Source of the DNA: Helicoverpa zea
Taxonomy: Eukaryota; Arthropoda; Insecta; Lepidoptera; Noctuidae
Length of the DNA: 64,000 nucleotides
Assembly: GCF_022581195.2 (NCBI RefSeq)
Contig: NC_061474.1
Span: 3,844,001-3,908,000 of the forward strand
Reading direction: 5' to 3'
Below are positions 55,060 to 64,000 of the stretch, in pieces. The notes under the pieces were generated by a model, which was not told where the DNA came from, did no database searches, and was given only the letters and a program-made list of their open reading frames with translations. The stretch's first letter is position 1. Each line of letters begins with the position of its first letter. The translations under genes and the position numbers were made by a program.

Positions 55060-58000
55060 CTCTGTTTACTGAAATAAGTATAGCTAACTACAGTTATTTG
55101 CAAAGTTTTCGTATTACTGTCGCTTGAAAATAAACGCTTTGGTACGAAAAATGTTGAATCGTATTTACGCGACAGCTTTCAAAAAACTGTAGAATTTTTG
55201 TTTGTAGGTATTTGTATTCAACACTTTGTGGCACACTAACAATATTGTGAAATTGTACCGACGAGGACGCGTTTATATCAAAAATTTTTTGCCAAAAAAA
55301 GGTTTTTGTCTAAATGTAGACACGTTAGGTACATACTGAAAAAAATTGCTATTGTTAGGACGAAATTCTACCTAAAATATTCACGTACAAATGTGCGCAG
55401 TAAAAAAACCTTTTTTATGATTAATTACATATGACCCAACCTACCAGTGAAATCTATTTCCACACAGTTCATTGAACCTTTAATACCCTATAGACATATA
55501 ATAAGTAATATAATATTGCGGGGAATTAGGGACCGAACTACATATTGACAGAATTAACGACCTCATGGGATGGTTCCGTACATAGAAATAACGGTAAATT
55601 ATACGCTTGAGTGAATTTGAAACGCGTGTGGGATTAAATTGGGGGTTCCGTCTAAGACTTTACTGACCTTCAAAAGTTATTGGTTAGTTCGTGTTTTAGG
55701 GTGGTATTACACTTTGCAAATATCTTAGTAGGTACATACAACATATGTTTATCAATTGATGACTTCGTGCTTCAAACACCTGATCAATCAAACAATGTAT
55801 AGGGGTACCGAATTTTTATGCATTTGGCAGTGGCAAGTTTTCAAGGAAAAATATAGGTTTTTTAAAACAGACTCTAAGTGGGTAGGTAAGTATTTTCATA
55901 TTTTTGAAAAAAAAAAAACGTCTATAACATTCGAATATGAATATGAATTTGCTTTTGTAAAGTCACCAGCATCAAAAATCGTTTATCGTTTATATCTTTT
56001 AATGCTCAAACTCATACTTACCTACCAAAAAACGACTATAAAAACGAATACCTATGTACTAGACTTAAACGCTTGACCACCCATCTAACGACCAATACAA
56101 TACAGACAGTAAGTATGTAAAACCGTAAAATTTTACGGTAACTGAGGAAAATACCCATTTTCTTGTTCACATGCCGCGGCGAGAGGGTTAAGGAAGCAAT
56201 TAGGGGTTAAGTGGTGTCCTTGTGATGTTAAACGACACGGTTTAACTCGTAATGGGTGCACAAGATACGTATTAAGTGGGTAACTGCATTATCTGAATTT
56301 TCTCAGTAGAAAAGTATTTTAAAGAAACTGTACTATTTGTGAAAATGGTCCGTTTTTTTTTGACTTGCGTTTATTAAGTGCGAAAGCTGTACTGATGCTG
56401 AATATGAAGATATATTATAATCTATCAGAATGTTTATAGTACTATGACCGATGCGAGGATATGAGTGAAAAAGTTACAAATGCAAATAAAACGCGCTATA
56501 TTTTGCGGCTAATTTAAACGCTCCTATTCAAAACAAGGGTTGTTATTTCACATTTCATAATTGCGCAGCTAATTTGTGGGCGCCCTATGCGTTCATCAGA
56601 GCGGCTGCATTCTGTAGGTACCTATAGCACATACAGCCTGTACTGAAGATGAAAATGAAAATCTAGTGGTAATGCTAAATATTACCACTACTCCACTAGG
56701 TCATCTTCGAGATCAATCTGTGTTTTTATACAAATTACAATTTACAATCACAAATTGTTACCTCCAATCCTGAATCTGATTAATTTACCTAGAATACCTC
56801 AACCCTTGTTATCCTACCGACACAGTTCATAGTTTTAGGCATAGTAATACAGAATGACTAGAGCTTAACAGTATTTAGTGCCAGTCACGTTTCTAAATAG
56901 AGTTCGGGTACGTCTGTATCAATTAGGCGTGTTGTGAGTAATCCTGGAGTATTGTGGCCATGGAGAACAAAATGACTAGCGGAGGTGCCATAACGGAAAA
57001 TCTCCTAAGTAGTGCCAAAATACGAGTGTGCGGGGGACGAGGAACGTTACTGTCTTCGCCTTTACACGTCTTCTTTAGTCCCGATCATTTGTTGTATTAC
57101 TAAAAATCGTTAACAGATGTATCAAAAAACCCGAACGCCCCGTTCGTTCACTCGTCGTTCACCACAGGTATTTGACCTAGAAGACGGCGCCTGACCTACC
57201 TGCATTATGACATCTCCGCTCATTTTTCCTTACTCCATGATTGTAGCCTTGTTTGTTGGTAAACATTATACCTAATGTTTATTTGTATAACGTCTGCGCA
57301 TTTGGAATACGAAATGGAGAATCTTTGTGTATATATATGTACTAGTATTGTAATAATTGTATGGTATGTAAAGAAGCTTGTGGTAAAGAAACAGCCTCAT
57401 GGCTCGATCGATGATAAAGCTGAAAACGGGTGACCATATGACATGGGCACATTAAAGTGGGTTTAAAACAATCTGATTATTATAGATCTTGCATTAGCAA
57501 TATGAATTCCGACCTGTCTCAACAATCTTGAAATAAAACTAACTGTGAAGTGTCAGTGTCATTCAGATACCTACTTCTCATATTAATAGTATCTACTTTA
57601 AGAGGTGCGATCTACCAGAAACGTGAATATACATTTCATAAATGAAAAATACCACTCCTGAATGCAATGAATGGTAAGACACCACATTTATTAAGATCAG
57701 ACGTGAAGATCCACAAAAACCGCTAAATATGTATGAAATCTTCTTAAATCTTGCGAAGCTTTACATATCCACTTATACTTTGTATGAAATGTAATGCATA
57801 AGTTTGTTTCCGTATTCACGAGAACATTTAACATGTATAAGAAGTTGTGCTAAGATACATATTTTGTAAACAAAACAACATCAAGTCTTTGCCTCTTGTT
57901 AATGCGTGGATAATCTTCCTACGTACCTATAGAAACTTTGAGACAGTTCATAGGTATATTATATGGCTTTTGAAAATGATATATACTGATCTAAACTTTG

Positions 58001-58650
58001 ATCTAATTTTCGAAACCTCTCATCAAGTTGTTGGCCGAATTCATGATGTACCAAAGGATTTGGCAACTAGAACTTTAAATATGATATCACTTTCCACAAT
58101 AGTTAATGAAATAAAGAGCATTATAAACCTTACAAATATAATAGAACTATTTAATAGAATAATAGAAGCAAAACTTAACTAAATAATAATGTAGGTTTAT
58201 CCGACACATCATAAGGCTCAAGAAAACCAGAGAAGAACTCACCCTTTCTACATAATTTAGAAATGATTTTCCTATTAGTGGTATATTCATAGTAGTGGTT
58301 ACACAAAGCGTAAAACAAAAGCCCTATTGTTCTTGTTTATTTGTGTGTCCGTCTGTCTATCACCATGGCTCTCGTGTAATGTAATCTACATAACAATATG
58401 TTCTTGTTATTATTCATACAGATTATGGATAGTTTGTTTTCGCTTACCTTCGATAATTCTTTCGTAAACAAAGCTTTATCTCGGTAGTGTTTTGTTGAAA
58501 CTTTTCTTACAAATTATACCGGTTGATTGAGCCTGCGAAAATTGTATAAACTTTTTGCTAAATAACAATTTTTTTGTCTTTATTATTCTTCTTAATTTTT
58601 ATTGTGTAAAAGTTTTAAGAGTTTATTTATGGATTTTCCATGCAAAAAAA
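55060..58650. other. AT-rich region, nothing recognised
   Basis: 3.6 kb without recognised element. ORFs 55756-56076 (+) and 57847-58182 (+, starting GTG) have no family resemblance. A short stem CTAGTGGTAATG...ATTACCACTACTCCACTAG lies near 56661-56699. Confidence 0.3.
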
Positions 58651-59439
58651 ATACTCTAATAATTTGGGTCGTTCGTCGTTTCGCCCCACAAGCGATTGGC
58701 ACCGCGGTGCCAATCGACGAAGTACAATTTTTGAATGGGTTGATTCGCCCCGCGGTGCCAATCGACGAACTACACATTTGGAATGGGTCGATTCGCCCCA
58801 CAATATGAAACAGTTCTTTTTTTGAAATTGTGATAGTCAGAGGAGATAAGCAGTTTTTATTATAACATTTTCCGTGTAGTATCATTACCTACTGAAGTTT
58901 TATCCATACTTCAAAACCGAAAAAACTGCATTTTTGTATCTGAGTTTCATCTTACGATGTACCAGGACAGCATAAAATACTTGAAGTAAATATAAAAAAA
59001 TACTTGAAAAAAAATCTGAATAAGAGGGCTTAAGCCAGTTATTCAAAATATTTTCGAAGTTAACATAAGCACCCATTAGGACTTAATTTCATGAAATCTG
59101 GTAGTTGTGAAATTTTTCACAGCTCAAAATTCTCAGGAGGCAAAAAGACTTAGATCTTTTTCATAATTTTCATACAAAAACTATGTGTTTTTGCTGGGAA
59201 GAAGAAGTGGAGCAACAAACTCCCCAGCAACACATGTCCGTCTGTAGGTTAGAAAAACCTTTCAACAATTTATTATACATATATACATTTGTGTGCAATA
59301 TGTATTACATTATACAATATGCAGCCTCTACATACCTTAACTAACACAAGCGTAATGAATTTAATGAAAAGAAAAATAGCCTCCAATTATTTAAAATAGG
59401 ATATAACGGAGTGCCCACCTACATGTGCTATAATGTAAA

Positions 59440-59790
59440 ACATGGATGAAACGAATATAGTAAATATTTCTCTGAGGGATCGCATCAGAAATGAGGTAAT
59501 CCGTCAGAGAACCAAGGTCATCGACATAGCCCACCGAATCAGCAAGCTGAAGTGGCAGTGGGCTGGCCATATTAGCCGAAGAACCGATAACCGTTGGGGT
59601 AAACGAGTTCTAGAGTGCAGACTACGCCTCGGCAAACGTAGTGTAGGACGTCCTCAGGCAGGTGGAGTGATGACTTGCGCAAGACGGCTGGCAGGAGCTG
59701 GATGCGAGAAGCCGAAAATCGATCTCAGTAGCGTGCACTTGGAGAGGCCTATGTCCAGCAGTGGACTGCGATAGGCTGATGATGATGAAA
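59440..59790 (+). mobile_element. RTE-like LINE C-terminal fragment inside the inverted-repeat element
   Basis: The + frame 59442-59774 reads SLRDRIRNEVIRQRTKV, KLKWQWAGHISRRTDNRW and GKRSVGRPQAG. After a frame change, the DNA ends GAGAGGCCTATGTCCAGCAG and TGATGATGATGA, the RTE 3' signature and tail. 5'-truncated and dead; inserted in the non-repeated middle of the host element. Confidence 0.82.
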
Positions 59791-59834
59791 TTAGACCACT
59801 CAGCCAGGAACATAAATATATATATATATAAATG

Positions 59835-60035
59835 AGTTTACATAATTACTACTTATATAGTCAGTAAGACGACCAGGCATCACAAACAGCACCTGTTCAC
59901 GAGCTTAACGCGAGGATTAGCCATCGCCCCCCTCGCACATTTTTGAGGAAGGGAGGCAACCCGACCGCCGACGCTACCGCAAGCAGTGCCGTTTAAGGGA
60001 GCAAGACGTACTCACTGCTACACAACTCAATATCA
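59835..60035. other. locally GC-rich fragment of unknown origin
   Basis: Contains CCATCGCCCCCCTCGCACAT, GGAGGCAACCCGACCGCCGA and GCTACCGCAAGCAGTGCCG. Base composition stands out from the AT-rich surroundings, so it is probably a piece of another retroelement. No ORF. Confidence 0.35.
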
Positions 60036-60219
60036 AGATCAATTATTATCAGATCTCGCTAAGTAGTGGTCCTTATTAACTATAATATATTCAAGGCAAA
60101 AGAATTTATTAAAATACAATGCATGTATCACGTCAGTAATTAACGACCACTATATTTGAAGCGGGTGGAACAGCTAATTAGTCAGAATATTTTCGAAGTT
60201 CGCATAAATTACTTTCTCT

Positions 60220-60405
60220 AATATTCGGGTTGTCGGAAGCCAGTAACTCTGACACCAGTCTAACCAAAGGGTTGCCCGGGTAACTGGGTTGGGGGGGTCA
60301 GATAGGGCAGACGCTCCTTATAAAGCACTGGTACTCAGATACATCCGGTTAGACTGGAAGCCGACCCCAACATAGTTGGGAAAAAGGTTCGGAGGATGAG
60401 GATGA
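60220..60405 (+). mobile_element. SINE 3' fragment
   Basis: GTCGGAAGCCAGTAACTCTG, ACACCAGTCTAACCAAAGGG, GGTTGCCCGGGTAACTGGG, GGTTAGACTGGAAGCCGACC and CCAACATAGTTGGG follow the tRNA-SINE body, lacking the tRNA-like head. Confidence 0.8.
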
Positions 60406-61029
60406 ATTTGTCTAAAATGCTGAACTCCTAGTACCCAATATAAGAAAGTTAAAATAATCTCAATTTTGATGCAAAACACAGTAGTAACAAAGTTTATATT
60501 AAGAGTCCATTATTCTAGACCAAGTATTTTGCTTATAATATTTTTGATGAAAATTATGAAAAAGATCTAAGTCTTTTGGCCTCCTGACGATTTTGAGCTG
60601 TGAAAAATTTCACAACTACCAGATTTCAGGAAAAGCAATTCAGTGGGTCGATTTACCTACGTTACTTTCTTCTCATGGTAATCTGGCCCGTGCTTTTCAG
60701 GCCGAGTTTTCCCAACTGTTAATATTCCTAGAGTTTTACACAATTCACTCACATTTACACTTCTGCTCTCCTGGTAGATGATGTCAATTTTCGTATCGAC
60801 TGTACAAATAAATAATTGGAATTGACGATATTTGAAATGAGTTAACCAAATGTTTTACTGCGTGGTGCGAATCGACCTATGCTTAAGAAACCTTGGGCCA
60901 TTCGCCCCGAATAAAACAAAAAACAAAACTGTGGTGCCAATCGACCTATTCAAAAACTGTACTTCGTCGATTGGCACCGCGGTGCCAATAGCTTGTGGGG
61001 CGAAACGACGAACGACCCAATAATTTGGA

Positions 61030-61945
61030 CCGATTTGCAATAAATGGTTTCAGTTAGTGGTCATTATTTTACTGACTGTAAACTGTAAAATTTTGTAAAG
61101 TAAGCTTTTAATCCCATCTGTTTTAAACATTGAATGACAGAAAGCTCCTCTTAAATGCAAATTTGACTTGCGTCCTTTTAGAAAATAATCAAATATTAAT
61201 TTACAAACACTTTCTTTTGTTAACCGAAACGTTTTAAATAACCTAATTAAGTCCACATTTTACACTAACAGCTCGAAGCAGACTATTTTACTGGGAATTA
61301 GAGAATTAGGAGCTATTTAGTGAATTTATTAGGCCACAAATAATCACGGGGGCTCTTCTAGTAATGAAAGTACAAATCAATGATACAATCGTATTCACTT
61401 GAGATTTGAAAACGGTGATTGATGAAGCTGATTAACGGTTAATGAAAGGACAAGCTTTTTTGGCTTAATTAATTATTGGCTTCGGCCTCAATAATTGAGC
61501 CGTAATTAAGAATACAGTTTTTGGTATCTGAATGGCATAATTTAGTTGCTAATTATTTTATACTATGTTATACTTATTTTGTAGTGTTTTATAGTGCTTT
61601 GTATTATGCTTTTGATTTCATGTATCATCCAACGTTGGATTTTAACTGAATAATGTATACGAAACGTATTAGAGTCATAATGTACCTACCTACACATTGA
61701 TTTCTTCAATGTACATTTCCGATTTCTATTTAGGAAAGTCTCTTAGGAAATCTGTCACAAATAATTTTCCGAGCCATTTTAGAAATCATATCCTATATGT
61801 ACATTGTCTACAGAAGCCGATCGCATACATTACCGTCGACACACATATGTAAGCGTATTCACCACATAACAGTACTACAGTAATGAACAATCACAAATCG
61901 TACTCAATAACAATCGCTCGAGAGGCTGCGAGCCGAGATAAGCCG
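61030..61945. other. AT-rich region, nothing recognised
   Basis: Only a short inverted word near 61471-61500 (TTAATTATTGG / TCAATAATTGAG). No gene. Confidence 0.35.
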
Positions 61946-61946
61946 A

Positions 61947-62008
61947 CTAATGACTTGAACAACGTCCTGCATTGGCCGAGCCGTTTCACAAACATGTGTG
62001 AGTATTGG
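61947..62008 (+). repeat. 62-bp direct repeat, copy 1
   Basis: CTAATGACTTGAACAACGTC, then TGGCCGAGCCGTTTCACAAA and CATGTGTGAGTATTGG. Matches 62369-62430 with about two differences. Confidence 0.9.
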
Positions 62009-62368
62009 TACCCGCAGATTGTAGACTAAATAGTCGACCGACAATTAACCCTATGGCTGAACTTTATTAACACGCTTATATTAGCTTCACTTGTAACTGT
62101 GTATGTATATAAGAAAATCTTGGAGTCTTAATTTGACCCACTTCCCTGTCTTCGATTAGGATGAATATTTCACGAGATCTGAATTCTGATGACAATACAT
62201 TACTAGCATGTTTTTTTTTTTAATATCTTGATTCCAATCGAAGTTTTCAGTCGGTCTAATAACGGGTAAACATCTGATCATTGTAATGTGCGTACTACCA
62301 TTCATCTTCATACTGATTTATGAGCCCAATCAAACTATGGGCCGACTAAAAGTTTGCAGTTTGTTACT

Positions 62369-62430
62369 CTAATGACTTGAACAACGTCATGCAATGGCCG
62401 AGCCGTTTCACAAACATGTGTGAGTATTGG
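62369..62430 (+). repeat. 62-bp direct repeat, copy 2
   Basis: Same words as copy 1 at a spacing of 422 bp. GCCGACTAA precedes both copies (61942 and 62341). The intervening DNA is not otherwise repeated. Confidence 0.9.
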
Positions 62431-62714
62431 AATATTGGCAGAGGTCCGGTTTTATTGGTTGGCTGAGACAATTTGACTAAATATGTTGCTCTGACTTTAA
62501 AATGAACCTTTGTCAAATTCCGTTGTGTCGATGGTATTTAAAGGCAAAAAGAAAAATACTCCTATGCAATAATAATCAAGTTTGATTGATGATATGATTG
62601 TTACAATAAATGGTGTCAATGGCTTTATTTAGTTACCAAGGGCGCCTCCTAATTAGCCGCAAAGAGGCGCCCACCGTTGAGCTGCTTTGTAACCCCGTTA
62701 CTGTTACTGTTACA

Positions 62715-62775
62715 GCCTTTTTATCGTCCCACTGCTGGGCACAGGCCTCCTCTCACACGGAGAGGGATTGAGCAT
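62715..62775 (-). repeat. RTE-like LINE 3' end
   Basis: TATCGTCCCACTGCTGGGCA, CAGGCCTCCTCTCACACGG and AGAGGGATTGAGC: the 3' end of an RTE-like element on the minus strand, with almost all of the body missing. Confidence 0.65.
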
Positions 62776-62779
62776 TAAC

Positions 62780-64000
62780 CACCTTTGTAATCCATACAAA
62801 TAAAAACAAACGATAAGCTTTGGTCACCTACAGTAAAATGATAACTCTATAGTAGAAAAAAGTAAGTGTTGTAAGTAGATATTTTATTATTTCTAGTCTA
62901 CTAAACGTCATTCGATGTCAGTAGTTATCTATTCTCTCTATATTAATATCTAAAACATGACTAGCCTAGACTACAACGTTAGACAGATGAAAAACTTGAG
63001 AATATATATCATCGCAAAAATGTGCCAAAAAACGTAAAAAAGTATTAAAGAAACAAATAACCCAATTTTTCGCATATCATCGCAGCTTTTAATTTAAAAA
63101 CACCCGAATTTTATGAATCGTGCACGCAGTCCACGCTCCCTTATCAACTTCGTACAAAAAAAGTTAATTACGAACCCAAAAAACGTTGAAAAATATTACT
63201 GCATTGTCCAACGAAATATGTACGGATGTTATTTTACGCGACACAATTTTGCACTCAAGTAAAAATGTAGGGACAGAAAAATGTGCTACATATAATAAGT
63301 TCTAATGATTCTATGCGAAGTAGTAAATGTCTCTGGAAGAGTGTACTTATGCAGGAGTAACTTTTTGTTTAAAATCTCTTTTGTTTCTGCTTAAAGGATT
63401 GAATATTCTTTGAAAATGGAATGCGATAAGGTTGGTAGCACAATAGGGGTAAGAAATGTTACTTATTATTTAAACTGCTAAATGTTTTGTGAGGGCTTCG
63501 GTTTGTAGAAATATAAGACCTGGCAGGCCTTTTATGATGTTTCTGAAACGTCAGAAAAACACTTCAGGCGCATTCGGGCATAATTTAGACCAGAAACGTG
63601 TGAGAGAATTCTAAATGCTATCGAGGAGAAGTTCCATCCATACAAAGCCTTACATATAAGCTTTCTGTCTGCCAGTCTATGGTCATGTATCAAATGAAGA
63701 TCAATTTCTGTTGCATAGATGTCCCTTCGTGAGTCCCAGTCTTACTTCAATAAAAGAAACTCTTTAGCTCGACGTTGAAACGTGATTTTAGAGAAGTGGT
63801 GAATACTCAAGTGATGTGCCTGAGTTTTGTATTACTTTTATCGATACTTTTGTGAGTAGGATTACCTGGTTTTAATGCGAGTTTGAGGCAAATATTCAGT
63901 ACGGATAAAACATAAGTACTCTGATTGAATCCTTTCGATATTCAATGACAGTTGTGTGTAAAGAGTATATACATTTTAGTAGAAAAAACTATACCTTTGA
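62780..64000. other. AT-rich region, nothing recognised
   Basis: No gene, RNA or transposon end recognised up to the window edge. Confidence 0.35.

Larger units (their letters stand above)
58666..61018. mobile_element. 2.35-kb inverted-repeat transposon with 8-bp duplication
   Basis: Ends GGGTCGTTCGTCGTTTCGCC are complementary for about 95 bp, with few changes, and include the palindrome GGCACCGCGGTGCC. The 8-bp word AATAATTT flanks both sides (58658-58665 and 61019-61026). A second pair of inverted segments lies further in: GAAATCTGGTAGTTGTGAAA (59093) and TTAGATCTTTTTCATAATTT against ATTATGAAAAAGATCTAAG (60551) and TTTCACAACTACCAGATTTC (60608). No transposase ORF. Long arms and an 8-bp duplication fit a MULE-like or hAT-like non-autonomous element, but the ends are not CAG, so the class is open. 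It contains an RTE fragment and a SINE fragment. Confidence 0.85.

Noticed and set aside
57847..58182. 111-codon plus-strand ORF
   Set aside because: Starts at GTG, is Ile/Asn-rich and without a recognisable domain or splice signals; most likely random.

Overview
This is insect nuclear DNA, most probably from a moth. It is AT-rich, and almost every recognisable feature is a transposable element of a type common in Lepidoptera. These include jockey/CR1-like, RTE-like and R1-like LINEs, tRNA-derived SINEs, and Tc1, mariner, Harbinger, hAT and Transib DNA transposons with their non-autonomous relatives. There are no prokaryotic features. Host genes are sparse: two tRNA genes at the left edge (a tRNA-Ala cut by the window edge, and a complete tRNA-Ile on the minus strand) and one protein-coding exon at 8502-8677 (minus). 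That exon encodes the first 56 residues of an atypical soluble guanylyl cyclase of the Gyc88E / Manduca GC-beta3 type. The exon has a clean acceptor and donor. No other exon of the gene could be recognised, so much of the window may be intron or upstream flank of that gene.

Layout. 0-0.5 kb: tRNAs. 0.7-5.4 kb: a two-ORF jockey/CR1-like LINE on the minus strand, with one frameshift in each ORF. 7.5-8.0 kb: RTE C-terminal fragment. 8.5-8.7 kb: guanylyl cyclase exon. 9-14 kb: mostly unassigned AT-rich DNA. 14.1-15.3 kb: non-autonomous hAT with an 8-bp target duplication. 16.3-16.8 kb: two near-identical MITEs in tandem. 18.2-19.8 kb: a three-layer nest (an hAT with a transposase fossil, and a tRNA-SINE, both inside an older dispersed repeat). 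21.6-30 kb: MITEs, SINE pieces, R1 tails and a GC-rich TTAA-flanked element inside an older inverted-repeat element. 30.4-38.8 kb: a large nest. Its core is a 6.2-kb Harbinger transposon with an intact three-exon transposase and an opposite-strand MADF/BESS accessory gene. The accessory gene is split by a 3-kb LINE, and 123-bp tandem repeats lie on both sides. 39.9-41.4 kb: an apparently intact Tc1-type transposon (DD34E). 43.2-44.8 kb: tandem repeats. 45.5-48.1 kb: an R1-like LINE (14-bp target duplication) interrupted by a decayed Transib transposon (5-bp CGGCG duplication, ends starting CACAGTG like V(D)J recombination signals). 51.9-53.0 kb: inverted-repeat element. 53.7-54.5 kb: internally deleted mariner that keeps only the DNA-binding half of its transposase. 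58.7-61.0 kb: 2.35-kb inverted-repeat element with an exact 8-bp duplication. 61.9-62.4 kb: paired 62-bp direct repeats.

The elements do not form one pathway. The useful information is their insertion order, which can be read from target-site duplications, and which copies still have intact catalytic genes (the Harbinger and the Tc1). All assignments come from reading the sequence and from family knowledge; no searches were run.
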